A stretch of DNA of 64,000 bases from Planctomyces sp. (GTDB lineage: Bacteria > Planctomycetota > Planctomycetia > Planctomycetales > Planctomycetaceae). Positions 44,591-53,944 of the stretch are shown here, one piece after another. A model generated the notes under the pieces. The model was not told the DNA's origin and did not search any database. It saw nothing but the letters and a program-made list of their open reading frames with translations. Both the position numbers and the translations under genes were made by a program. Each line of letters opens with the position of its first letter. The stretch's first letter is position 1. The stretch lies in NCBI GenBank assembly GCA_016795105.1, contig JAEUIH010000040.1, positions 1-64,000 on the forward strand, read 5' to 3'.

Positions 44591-45850
44591 TTATCGGGCC
44601 TTCAGAGCGAAAAGTTTATGAAACGTCCGCAGATAGAGATGACCATTCGCCACAGCGGGAGTTGCATGACAGGGCTGCCCCAGAGACACGCGTCCAGCCA
44701 GCTCGTAATCACGAGCGGCCTTCACGATGAACACTTCACCATCTTCTGAGACGCCATACAAGTGGCCATCGATATAAACTGGGGAACTGCTAAAAGTTGC
44801 GTTCGCAATCCGCTTTGCCCAAAGTTCGCGACCGGTAGGCATTTCCAGACAAACCAGCAGGCCCGCGTCCCCCCACAGGAACAAAAGTTCATCAACTGCA
44901 ATTGGTGTGGGGACATATGGGAGTTGGGTCTTCCTCTCAAAGACGATGCGAGAGTCCCCTGACGCATCAATTTTCGAATTGACGGCCATCAGGTATTTCC
45001 CGTTTCCGGCGGTTCCGCAAAAAGCAATCAGGAGTCCTTCGCTGACCACGGGTGATGCCACGGTTCGCATTGGCATGGCGGGCGACTGCCAATTCAGTTT
45101 TCCCGACATCAAATCGTGACTGGTGAGTCCTGCTGCTTCGCTGAGGCTGATGAGTTGGATTTCCTGCCCTCTGCCCGGAAGCAGCATTGGGGTCGAGAAA
45201 GACGTTTTGGCCACAGGGCGTTCAACGTTCCAGACCGTATTTCCTGTGTTTGCATCCAGGGCCAGCAGCGAACTGGGGCCGGGCTGATCATTGGGAACAA
45301 TCAGCAGTCCGTTTGAAACGATCGGCGAGACCCCCTGACCATGGTCGTGACCAAACGGACCGAGGTCACGATGCCAGACTTCCTTCCCCTGAAAGTCCCA
45401 TGCGGTCACGATCTGGGACTGGTCATCGGAGAAGATCGCATAGACTCGTTCGCCATCGGTCGTTGGTGTCGATGAAGCCCAAGAGTTCTTTTGGTGCTTT
45501 TCGCTGACGGCAAATCCGAGGCTGACTTTCCAGCGTTCTTTTCCGGAATCGGCGTCGAGGCAATGAACAAATCTCTCGGTGCCGCCTTCGGAGGCCGACG
45601 TGATGAAAACGGACTTCTCCCAGACGACCGGAGACGAGTGACCAACGTGTTCGGGTTCAAATGTCCATGCGTAGTCGGACTCGCTCCAATCGAGTGGGAT
45701 CCCTTTCAGATCACTTAATCCCGCTCCATTTTCTCCTCGGAAACGGGTCCAGTTCTGTGCCTGCACTGCGGAATGGTGGTTGAGTCCCCCGAGGAGTAAA
45801 GCGGTAATCAGGCAGCTGATCGGGACGAAGGAGGGCTGACTTCGAGACAT
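44591..45850 (-). CDS. Secreted PQQ-like beta-propeller protein
   Basis: A 419-residue protein with a signal peptide and propeller blades such as NWTRFRGENGAGLSDLKGIPLDW, VHCLDADSGKERWKVSL, LLALDANTGNTVWNV, LVCLEMPTGRELWAKR and VYIDGHLYGVSEDGEVFIVKA. The fold is shared by BamB and quinoprotein dehydrogenases; no quinone-binding residues stand out. Such proteins are very common in planctomycetes. It is divergent from the FHA-GAF activator. Confidence 0.85.
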   Translation of the reverse strand: MSRSQPSFVPISCLITALLLGGLNHHSAVQAQNWTRFRGENGAGLSDLKGIPLDWSESDYAWTFEPEHVGHSSPVVWEKSVFITSASEGGTERFVHCLDADSGKERWKVSLGFAVSEKHQKNSWASSTPTTDGERVYAIFSDDQSQIVTAWDFQGKEVWHRDLGPFGHDHGQGVSPIVSNGLLIVPNDQPGPSSLLALDANTGNTVWNVERPVAKTSFSTPMLLPGRGQEIQLISLSEAAGLTSHDLMSGKLNWQSPAMPMRTVASPVVSEGLLIAFCGTAGNGKYLMAVNSKIDASGDSRIVFERKTQLPYVPTPIAVDELLFLWGDAGLLVCLEMPTGRELWAKRIANATFSSSPVYIDGHLYGVSEDGEVFIVKAARDYELAGRVSLGQPCHATPAVANGHLYLRTFHKLFALKAR

Positions 45851-45985
45851 CGGGGCGTCCTGTCGGGGAAAAGTCGGGAATTTATTGTTCGGGGAATCCT
45901 AATCCAGCGAGTGAAATTGTGTATCCTAAATGGACACCAACAACAAGTCCCTGGGCAAAGCTGGCGAGAGAACCGGATCGCGCTG

Positions 45986-48019
45986 ATGATGAATGTACCT
46001 GCAAATCCTGAGACCGCAGATGATGTCGCATTCCTTTTGACATGGGACGGTTCAACGTGGCGCGATGTCGTTCGACTCAGACATGGTCATGTGACAACCA
46101 TTGGTCGTTCGGCGACGAACCGTATTGTGCTCCAGGATGAAGCCTGCAGTCGCAATCACTGCGAGGTTTTCTTTTCTGAAGGCGAATGGCGACTTCGCGA
46201 TTTGAGCAGCCGCAACGGGACAACTTTGCGTGGTCGCCCGGTCAATGGAGACACATCACTTCATCCGGGTGATGTGATTTCGATCGGCGCCTGTCGACTG
46301 GCCTTCACAACAAGTCTGGACGAGCCTCCGACGCCACCTGCGGATTCACCATCGGCACCGGAGCGAGAAACATCTCCATCACAGCCCGCGGTCACGGCTC
46401 GGGAACCCAGCATTCTTCATCGCACGACCTCTCCGGAATTTCTGGCCCCTGCGCAAACCGGGCGCAGTGAAGTGAATCGCACTGCTGAGCTTGCCAAGCT
46501 GTACCGGCTGGGGCTCGAAATGGGAAACGCAAGAACTCGTCAACAACTCACCGATGTCGTTCTCGCAAGTCTTGCTCGAGAGACGGTCGCAGGAATTGGG
46601 GCCATCCTGCTGGCCCCTCCGGAACTCACAAGCCAGCCTGTGCCGGCGGACCTGCAGGTCGTTGCCTATCACAGTGTGAAGGATCTTCCGTATCGTCGAG
46701 TTTCAGATAACCTTTCGCGGATCGTGTTGTCGAAGCGGGAAGCAATCCTTGCAAGAGACGTCAACGATCATTCGCAGCTGTCGGTGTTTGACAGCCTTGG
46801 CGAGATGAAGGCCATCAGTGTGATTTGTGCGCCGATTCATCACAACGATCGCGTCTATGGACTGATCCATTTGTATTCAATGAATCCGGACAATCCTCTG
46901 GACAAGAACGATCTGGAGTTTACTCTGGCCGTTGCTCATCAACTAGGCGTTGCGATTCATAAGCTGCTTGACCTGGACTCTCTGCAGTCCGGCCTGGCGA
47001 TGGCTCGAAGTGAGAACCGTTCGCTCCGTGAACAGCTGACGCATGAACAGCAACTGCTCGGTGAAACTCCTCAGATGAAAGAGATGAAAGAGCGAATTCA
47101 GCTGATTGCGGAAACCGATGCCAATGTTCTGATTCGTGGCGAGAGTGGCTGCGGCAAAGAGCTGATTGCTCGCAGCATTCACATGATGAGTCCTCGTCGT
47201 GATGCCCCGTTTGTATGTCTCAACTGTGCCGCGCTCAACGAGAGTCTTCTGGAGAGCGAGCTCTTCGGGCATGAGAAGGGTGCGTTTACAGGCGCATCAG
47301 ATCGCAAGATTGGTCGTTTTGAACAGGCAGACAAGGGCACACTGTTTCTCGACGAAGTGGGAGAAATGAGTCCGGCCATTCAGGCCAAGTTTTTGAGGGT
47401 ACTTGAAGGGCACGCGTTTGAGCGGATCGGCGGAAGGAAGGCTCTGCAGGTCGATGTCCGAATTCTTGCCGCAACGAATCGTGATCTTGAAGAAGCTGTC
47501 GAAGACGGGGACTTTCGAAAGGACCTGTATTTTCGACTTCACGTTGCTGAAGTAATTGCTGCCCCGCTTCGGGAACGGAAAGATGACATTGAATTGCTGG
47601 CACGCGCATTTCTGCAGAAGTTTGTGACCAAAACCGGTCGTCGAATTGCCGGTTTCACGGACGAAGCGATGGAACTGCTCAAGGACTACACGTGGCCGGG
47701 TAACGTGCGAGAGCTTCAGAATACGATTGAACGAACCGTGATTCTGTGTCGAAACGAAGTCGTGAAAGCCTCGGATATTCAACTTTCAACGCTGTCCCAG
47801 CGGACTCGGCCAACGGCGGTGGAACGGCCGTCAGCATCGGAGTATCGTGAGCAGTCGCTTGCGGACGTAGAGCAGGAACACATCCTTGCTACGCTGGAGA
47901 AAACCGACTGGAATAAGTCGCGAGCTGCGCAGATCCTTGGAATCGAACGATCCACGCTTGATCGCAAGCTGAAACGCTATCACGTCCCGCGCCCGCATGG
48001 CTCGTCTGACGACGAATGA
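45986..48019 (+). CDS. FHA-GAF-AAA+ sigma-54-dependent activator
   Basis: About 677 residues from the ATG at 45986; a GTG at 45911 would add 25 residues that match nothing. N-terminal FHA domain ([37 protein letters not shown]), Pro/Ser linker, GAF domain (about 150-310), then a canonical sigma-54 AAA+ domain: GESGCGKE, intact [25 protein letters not shown] and [17 protein letters not shown]. The Fis-type HTH is [24 protein letters not shown]. The FHA domain implies control by Ser/Thr phosphorylation. This is the functional counterpart of the degenerate protein at 35.8 kb. Confidence 0.93.
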   Translation: MMNVPANPETADDVAFLLTWDGSTWRDVVRLRHGHVTTIGRSATNRIVLQDEACSRNHCEVFFSEGEWRLRDLSSRNGTTLRGRPVNGDTSLHPGDVISIGACRLAFTTSLDEPPTPPADSPSAPERETSPSQPAVTAREPSILHRTTSPEFLAPAQTGRSEVNRTAELAKLYRLGLEMGNARTRQQLTDVVLASLARETVAGIGAILLAPPELTSQPVPADLQVVAYHSVKDLPYRRVSDNLSRIVLSKREAILARDVNDHSQLSVFDSLGEMKAISVICAPIHHNDRVYGLIHLYSMNPDNPLDKNDLEFTLAVAHQLGVAIHKLLDLDSLQSGLAMARSENRSLREQLTHEQQLLGETPQMKEMKERIQLIAETDANVLIRGESGCGKELIARSIHMMSPRRDAPFVCLNCAALNESLLESELFGHEKGAFTGASDRKIGRFEQADKGTLFLDEVGEMSPAIQAKFLRVLEGHAFERIGGRKALQVDVRILAATNRDLEEAVEDGDFRKDLYFRLHVAEVIAAPLRERKDDIELLARAFLQKFVTKTGRRIAGFTDEAMELLKDYTWPGNVRELQNTIERTVILCRNEVVKASDIQLSTLSQRTRPTAVERPSASEYREQSLADVEQEHILATLEKTDWNKSRAAQILGIERSTLDRKLKRYHVPRPHGSSDDE

Positions 48020-48059
48020 CGTCACACCGGGCGTACCGCACAAGTCCGCGAGTCACCTG

Positions 48060-48908
48060 CTAATTGGCCAGCGGGGCTTCCCGATAGGCCTGTCGCAGAT
48101 GTTGCTGAAGGTACTGCTTTTCGTTTTGAGGGCATGTACGCATACAACGTTCGAGCAGCCCAATTGCTTCTCCGGCTCGACCGGCACGAAGTGTCATGAC
48201 GGCCAGATCTCTGCGTTCACGATATGACCCGGGAATCAATACAGCCAGCCGATGCTGCACCTTCCACGCTGCATTCCATGATTCCGTTCGTCCAAACAGT
48301 TCTTTCAGGTGATGCAGCAGCCGAGTAATGATGCTGATTTCGTCGGCCGGTTTGAGTGCTCGGCGGATCTCTGAGATTGGTCTCTGAGACTTCCCGTGCA
48401 GGAGCTCAATGCATTCCCTTTCGGTCATGATCTGAGCGGCATCAAATGTGTCGACGTACAGATATCCCTGGTCTGTCTGAAGTCGCAGCAGAAAGTGTGG
48501 ATTGAACGAAATTGGTTCAACCGATATTCCAAGCCGATTTGCCACCCAGAGGTAAATCAGTGAAACCGTGATTGGAAGTCCCCGGCCGGTCTCCAGAACC
48601 TTGTTCAGGTAACAGACATCGGGGTCATCACATCCATCGCTGTCGCCTCGCAGACCAAGTTCTTCAGTCATATACCGAACCAGCAATTTCAGTTCTTCGA
48701 CTTCGGAACCGGCCTGAGTGATTGGGTGAGTGAGTCTGGAGACTGACTTTTTCAGAATTGCCAGAGTGGGCTCAAACCTGACTGATGGCTGTTCATCCCG
48801 AGCAATTTCAAGTGCAGCCAGAATCAGATCGACATCCGATTCGCGGCGGACAAGCCTCATGAACTGTGGATCGTTATGAAATTGAGGCATAGCAGAAGAC
48901 GAGACCAT
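48060..48908 (-). CDS. SirB1/transglutaminase-like protein with TPR-like tail
   Basis: A 282-residue protein of the SirB1 N-terminal/transglutaminase-like family. The core is YLNKVLETGRGLPITVSLIYLWVANRLGISVEPISFNPHFLLRL, followed by YVDTFDAAQIMTERECIELL. A helical tail with TPR-like repeats follows (AAWKVQHRLAVLIPGSYRERRDLAV, EAIGLLERCM). The usual catalytic Cys is not obvious. The function of the family is not settled. An ATG at 48890 is an alternative start. Confidence 0.8.
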   Translation of the reverse strand: MVSSSAMPQFHNDPQFMRLVRRESDVDLILAALEIARDEQPSVRFEPTLAILKKSVSRLTHPITQAGSEVEELKLLVRYMTEELGLRGDSDGCDDPDVCYLNKVLETGRGLPITVSLIYLWVANRLGISVEPISFNPHFLLRLQTDQGYLYVDTFDAAQIMTERECIELLHGKSQRPISEIRRALKPADEISIITRLLHHLKELFGRTESWNAAWKVQHRLAVLIPGSYRERRDLAVMTLRAGRAGEAIGLLERCMRTCPQNEKQYLQQHLRQAYREAPLAN

Positions 48909-49188
48909 GAAAACTGAACGGTGAGATAAGACGAGGGACTGCGAATATAGCGACTGACTTCAACCGCCACAATGGGGATGTCAGTGCAGGAGATTTCTGT
49001 CTGGCAGCCGTCAGAAATCTGGAAAAAAACAGGATAAAACTTAGATTTCCTGAACCGGTAAGCCGGACTCAGGCAGGAACAGGGCCCCCTGGATTGACCA
49101 CCGTGATTTTCAATCGTATGGTGAACAAATTCTGAACTGTCTGTTTTGCATCCAAATCACGTGTGAACTCCGCGAGTAAGGTTGATCG

Positions 49189-50400
49189 ATGAGACATCTC
49201 AATTTCCTGACACTTATGGCGTGTTTGACATTGACTGGTTGTCAGCTGGAAGACCCGGCTCAGACGACAGACAGCGGATCAGCTTCGGGTACCAGCACCA
49301 GCAGCAATGCCTCCGCTACAGCTTCGGCCACAGCATCCGCAACAGCGTCGGCGGGGTCAGAAAATACCGAGTCTTCATCGTCGGCAGGGAGTGGAGCATC
49401 TGCCGGAACAACTGAGTCAGCGACCGGCACCAAAGCAGGCAGTTCCGCTTCGGGGCGTAAGTCAGTTGCATTTGTGACGAACCAGATTGCCGATTTCTGG
49501 AAGATCGCCGAAGCCGGTTGCCGAGACGCCGCCAAAGAATTCGATATGGATGTCACGGTCATTATGCCTCCGGAAGCTACTGCCGTTGTGCAGAAGCAAA
49601 AAGTTGAAGACGTGCTGACATCTGGTGTTCAGGCAATTGCGATCAGCCCGCTCGATGCGGAAAATCAGGTGGAGTGGCTCAATTCAATCGCTGCCAAAGT
49701 TCCGATGATCACCCATGACTCCGATGCGCCTCAGTCGAATCGGCTGGTTTATATCGGTATGGACAACTACGCAGCGGGACGGATGTGTGGGGAGCTTGTT
49801 AAAGCTGCGATTCCCGATGGAGGACAGGTTCTGCTGACCATTGGAAGACTCGAACAGGACAACAGCAAGTATCGCCGCCAGGGTGTCATTGACGTGCTGA
49901 TGGGACGAGACCGCACGATTGAATACTACAAAGAGCAACCGAATGCGTGGGATTCCAATGATGGTGAGATTGTTGGAGACAAGTACACGATTGTGGCAAC
50001 ACTGACAGATCAGGGGAAACAGGAAGTTGCTCAGTCCAAGGCTGAAGATGCGATTGTGACTTATCCGGACCTGAAAGCCGTTGTTGGCCTGTTTGAATAC
50101 AATCCACCGGCTCTTCACGCCGCATTGAAAAAAGCCGGAAAGCTGAAACAGATTGCACTCGTCGGTTTTGACGAAAATGAAGTCACCCTGACTGCCATTA
50201 AAGATGGCGAATGTGCCGGAACGGTTGTGCAGAATCCTTACATGTACGGTTATGAATCTGTGCGAGTTCTGACAGAAATCCTTGCTGGCAACAACGGTAT
50301 CATTCCCGAATCAAAATACATTGATATTGCTCCTCGGGCCATCACGGGTGAGAACGTAGACGAGTATCGCGAAGACCTCCAGAAGAAGAAGGGGCTGTAA
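49189..50400 (+). CDS. Sugar-type ABC transporter substrate-binding lipoprotein
   Basis: A 403-residue periplasmic binding protein of the ribose/galactose type (Peripla_BP_4). The lipobox is LTGCQ near residue 18. A Ser/Ala/Thr/Gly-rich linker of about 60 residues follows (SATASATASATAS pattern). The ligand domain starts at SVAFVTNQIADFWKIAEAGCRDAAKEFDMDV. It includes QAIAISPLDAENQVEW, MITHDSDAPQSNRLVYIGMDNYAAGR and VGFDENEVTLTAIKDGECAGTVVQNPY. It starts the importer operon, 15 bases before the ATPase gene. The sugar is unknown. Confidence 0.88.
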   Translation: MRHLNFLTLMACLTLTGCQLEDPAQTTDSGSASGTSTSSNASATASATASATASAGSENTESSSSAGSGASAGTTESATGTKAGSSASGRKSVAFVTNQIADFWKIAEAGCRDAAKEFDMDVTVIMPPEATAVVQKQKVEDVLTSGVQAIAISPLDAENQVEWLNSIAAKVPMITHDSDAPQSNRLVYIGMDNYAAGRMCGELVKAAIPDGGQVLLTIGRLEQDNSKYRRQGVIDVLMGRDRTIEYYKEQPNAWDSNDGEIVGDKYTIVATLTDQGKQEVAQSKAEDAIVTYPDLKAVVGLFEYNPPALHAALKKAGKLKQIALVGFDENEVTLTAIKDGECAGTVVQNPYMYGYESVRVLTEILAGNNGIIPESKYIDIAPRAITGENVDEYREDLQKKKGL

Positions 50401-50415
50401 TCTACAGCCGATTCA

Positions 50416-51951
50416 ATGAACGGTTCGCAGCCAATTCCCCGACTGGAGGTTCGGGAGATCAGCAAATCATTTCCCGGCGTGAAAGCGCTGCAGAGCGTGA
50501 GCCTGCGCGTTGAAGCGGGTGAGGTGCTGTCGGTTGTCGGTGAGAACGGTGCTGGCAAGAGCACTATGATGAAGATTCTGGCCGGCGTTCAAAGTCAGGA
50601 TGCCGGCCAGATCCTGCTCGACGGAAAGGAAGTTCGATTCCGAACCGTCCGTGATGCAATGGACTGTGGAATTGCTCTGATCCATCAGGAGCTGAACCTC
50701 GCCGATAATCTGGATGTCGGTTCGAACATCTTCCTTGGTCGAGAACCACTGAAATTTGGCATGATCGATGATGGAGAAATTCATCGTCGATCTGAAGCAT
50801 TGCTTCGGCGGGTTGGCCTCACTGTGTCGTCTCGCACACTGGTCCGTGAGCTGACCGTCGGACAGCAGCAGATGGTCGAGATTGCAAAGGCAATCTCGAT
50901 TGATGCTCGAATCCTGATCATGGATGAGCCGACTTCAAGTTTGTCGGCCGGTGAATCTGAGAAGTTATTTCGAGTCATTGAAGATTTGCGTGCGACAGGT
51001 GTGAGTGTCGTTTACATTTCGCACCGATTGGCCGAAGTTCAGTCACTTTCGGATCGTGTGACGGTCCTTCGTGATGGCCGCAACGCGGGCGAGTTGTGTC
51101 GTGGAGAAGTGACTCATGACAGTCTCGTCAAGTTGATGGTCGGACGAGACATTTCGAGATTCTACGTTCGCCAACCGCACCCTGCCGGAGAGGTGGTATT
51201 GACTGTTTCGGACCTTGTCACTCAGGCATGGCCCGCTCACCGTCTGAACTTCACGCTTCGATCCGGTGAGATTGTGGGGATCGCGGGACTGGTTGGAGCA
51301 GGGCGGACCGAGGCACTGCGAGCAGTCTTTGGAGTAGATCTGCCATTGTCCGGAAGTATTTCGGTCAAGCAAAAAGAGGTTGAACTGCGATCTCCCCGTG
51401 ACGCGATTGAAGCTGGCGTTGCATTGGTGCCCGAAGATCGCAAGCAGCAGGGTGTGTTTCTGGAAATGGCGATCCGCCAGAATATTGGAATGGCGTCTCT
51501 TCGGACACATGCGCGCGCCGGTTTTCTGAACTTTGGTGTGGAGCAGAAGCAGTCAGCCGAGATGGTGCAAAGACTTCGAGTGAAAGCTCCCACCGACCAG
51601 CAGCTGGTGCTCAATCTGTCCGGCGGAAATCAGCAGAAAGTGGTCCTCGGAAAATGGCTGGCAATGAAGCCCGCAATTCTTCTGCTCGATGAACCGACTC
51701 GTGGAATTGATGTTGGTGCAAAACAGGAGATCTATCAATTGATGGATCAGCTGGCAGGTGAAGGTCTGGCGATCCTGTTTGTCAGCAGCGAAATGGAAGA
51801 AGTCATCGGAATGAGCGATCGCGTCCTTGTCATGCATGAAGGACAACTGACCGGTGAACTACAAAGACAGGATCTGACAGAAGAGGCAATCATGCAGCTC
51901 GCAACCGGCCAAAAGCACGCTGTAACACATCTGCATGAGAAGGGTAAATGA
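50416..51951 (+). CDS. Sugar ABC transporter ATP-binding protein (RbsA/MglA type)
   Basis: A 511-residue tandem ATPase. The first half has Walker [10 protein letters not shown], signature [15 protein letters not shown] and Walker [12 protein letters not shown]. The second half has a variant Walker [12 protein letters not shown], signature [16 protein letters not shown], and [20 protein letters not shown]. This two-module layout is typical of CUT2 importers. It stands between the binding protein and permease genes in one operon. Confidence 0.95.
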   Translation: MNGSQPIPRLEVREISKSFPGVKALQSVSLRVEAGEVLSVVGENGAGKSTMMKILAGVQSQDAGQILLDGKEVRFRTVRDAMDCGIALIHQELNLADNLDVGSNIFLGREPLKFGMIDDGEIHRRSEALLRRVGLTVSSRTLVRELTVGQQQMVEIAKAISIDARILIMDEPTSSLSAGESEKLFRVIEDLRATGVSVVYISHRLAEVQSLSDRVTVLRDGRNAGELCRGEVTHDSLVKLMVGRDISRFYVRQPHPAGEVVLTVSDLVTQAWPAHRLNFTLRSGEIVGIAGLVGAGRTEALRAVFGVDLPLSGSISVKQKEVELRSPRDAIEAGVALVPEDRKQQGVFLEMAIRQNIGMASLRTHARAGFLNFGVEQKQSAEMVQRLRVKAPTDQQLVLNLSGGNQQKVVLGKWLAMKPAILLLDEPTRGIDVGAKQEIYQLMDQLAGEGLAILFVSSEMEEVIGMSDRVLVMHEGQLTGELQRQDLTEEAIMQLATGQKHAVTHLHEKGK

Positions 51952-51957
51952 TTCGCG

Positions 51958-53493
51958 ATGAAAGGCAAACTTCTGGGTATCTTTGGTCTGCTGATTGCAC
52001 TCTGTGTAGTGGGAACAATTGCATCTGCGGATCCATGGTATGATTTGAGCAGTTCTACGTTTCTCAAGACGGGAAACCTGATGAATCTGCTCAGCCGAAC
52101 CTCGATGTTCGGTATCCTTGGAATTGGCGTGGCTTTCGTAATTATCACGGGCGGCATCGATCTTTCGATTGGATCAACGGTCTGTCTGTCTGGTGTTTTG
52201 CTGTGGCGACTGCTGCTCGTGGAGTATGTCCCGGAGAGCCAGTATTCAGTGATGAGTGTTTCGAGCAGTTCTCGAACCTTTGAAATGGAGTCTGCTGGCG
52301 TACCGTTCAGGCCTGGAGATACTCTGCGATACAAAGGTGGAAAGTCGGATTCACGGATCTATCGAGTTGCAGGCGTTGCTGAAACTGAGGGACGCACGAT
52401 CGTGACGATGGAAGAAGGCGCGTCACGGGATGATTCCGGCGGACAGTTGATTCCTACGTTGAAGATCATGGAGCGTATTGCGGCTGAAGGTGGAGTAGGT
52501 CCCGAAACGGCTGGGTCTGGAACCGCTGGGGCCGGAGGAACTCGGTTGATTCTGGAAGGACAACAATCGATTCAGATTCGAGACCAGCTGAATATCCTTC
52601 GCGCTCCATCCGGAATGAATACTTCGACCGTAACCGACGTGCAGAGCGACGAAAATCGAACCATTGTCACTCTTCGCGATCAACTTCCATCAACTGTTGA
52701 TACCAACGCCGTCGCGGTTGTGCTCCACCGGAAACAGTTTATGTCTGTTCCAATGGCGCTGCTCACCACGTTCAGCATTGCCGGCCTGCTGGGACTGATT
52801 CACGGATTGCTGATTACTCGAGTTCGCCTGCAGCCATTTGTCGTGACACTGTGTGCACTTCTGATCTATCGAGGCTGGTCCAGGTGGCTGACGGGTGATG
52901 ATGCTGCGGGATTCTCCGAGTATTCAGACTCACTCGGCAAATTCGGACAAGGCACACTTCCTGTCATCCTGCGCGGTAAAGAAGTGGTCTTTGGCATTCC
53001 GTATCCGATGTTCTTTATGGTTGCCATCGCAATCGCCGCTTCGATCCTCCTTGGACGAACTTTGTGGGGACGATACCTGCTCGCGCTCGGGCGCAGCGAA
53101 ACGGCTGCCAGATTCAGCGGAATTAATACCGGACGTGTGACGCTGGCAGCTTATGTGATCTGTACCTGCCTTGCGGCCGTGGGAGGAATACTGTTCTCTC
53201 TGAACAACAACTCGATTTCCCCGTCCAGTTACGGAAACTTCTTTGAACTGTATGCAATTGCCGCAGCAGTGCTCGGCGGATGCAGTCTTCGAGGCGGAGA
53301 AGGTTCGATTGTCGGTGTGATCATCGGGACCGCGGTAATGCAGGTACTCAATAACCTGATCGTTCTGCTGAAGATCTCCGATAAGCTGGAGTTCACAATC
53401 ATCGGCTCCGTTCTGCTGATCGGGGTGACAGCCGATGAAATTCTGAAACGATATACAGCCTACCGTCGCCTGAAGCAAAACGCAGCGAAGTAG
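51958..53493 (+). CDS. Sugar ABC transporter permease (RbsC type) with unusual periplasmic insertion
   Basis: A 511-residue CUT2 permease, about 190 residues longer than typical RbsC. The family core is present: GGIDLSIGSTVCLSG near residue 65, then GRSETAARFSGINTGRVTLAAYVICTCLAAVGGILFSLNNNSISPSSYGNFFELYAIAAAVLGGCSLRGGEGSIVGVIIG. Residues about 91-262, between early helices, form an insert. It holds two similar beta-type units (about 115-158 and 204-247) joined by a Gly/Ala-rich linker. Both contain a basic/acidic start and a [EN]-RTIVT core. The start is six bases after the ATPase stop. Confidence 0.88.
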   Translation: MKGKLLGIFGLLIALCVVGTIASADPWYDLSSSTFLKTGNLMNLLSRTSMFGILGIGVAFVIITGGIDLSIGSTVCLSGVLLWRLLLVEYVPESQYSVMSVSSSSRTFEMESAGVPFRPGDTLRYKGGKSDSRIYRVAGVAETEGRTIVTMEEGASRDDSGGQLIPTLKIMERIAAEGGVGPETAGSGTAGAGGTRLILEGQQSIQIRDQLNILRAPSGMNTSTVTDVQSDENRTIVTLRDQLPSTVDTNAVAVVLHRKQFMSVPMALLTTFSIAGLLGLIHGLLITRVRLQPFVVTLCALLIYRGWSRWLTGDDAAGFSEYSDSLGKFGQGTLPVILRGKEVVFGIPYPMFFMVAIAIAASILLGRTLWGRYLLALGRSETAARFSGINTGRVTLAAYVICTCLAAVGGILFSLNNNSISPSSYGNFFELYAIAAAVLGGCSLRGGEGSIVGVIIGTAVMQVLNNLIVLLKISDKLEFTIIGSVLLIGVTADEILKRYTAYRRLKQNAAK

Positions 53494-53944
53494 TGTCCCC
53501 CCAAAGTACTCATCACGCTCCGTCGTGATGATGAGCCCTCCTGTCTTCCTCGTGGATCGGCAGGAATTCCGGCTTGAATAACCAGCCAGGGGTGTTGCCA
53601 GGGGTGTTGCCAGGGGTGGTCACAGTCGCCTGCGGCTTGCCGTTAAACTGGGGGGACTGATTGAGAATGGTGGTGTGCAGCTATTAAGAACTGTGATAGC
53701 AGGTTGAACGGCCATATCGGCAAATCGTGCCGCAGCTGGTTCCCTGCCGGAATGCAAAAACCGAAACAGAAAATCACTCTGCGGCAACATCTTCCGATGC
53801 AACCACGTGCAGTGAATTGCACACACTCATTTATCCAGTTACGCGGAGACACCATCTTGAGGACGTTTCCAGGCGAGTCTATTCTGGCGATCCCACCTGA
53901 ACTTTTGACTCTACGTCCCCATCCTGCATCATCGCGGTCTGCCC
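53494..53944. other. Intergenic region with hairpin and 12-bp tandem repeats
   Basis: The 451-base gap between the ABC operon and the secretin gene. TCATCACG/CGTGATGA (53510-53531) forms an 8-bp stem with a six-base loop, without a T-run; it may end the ABC transcript. GCCAGGGGTGTT is repeated three times at 53585-53620, the last copy with one change. No gene was recognised; short frames on both strands are unconvincing. Confidence 0.55.
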
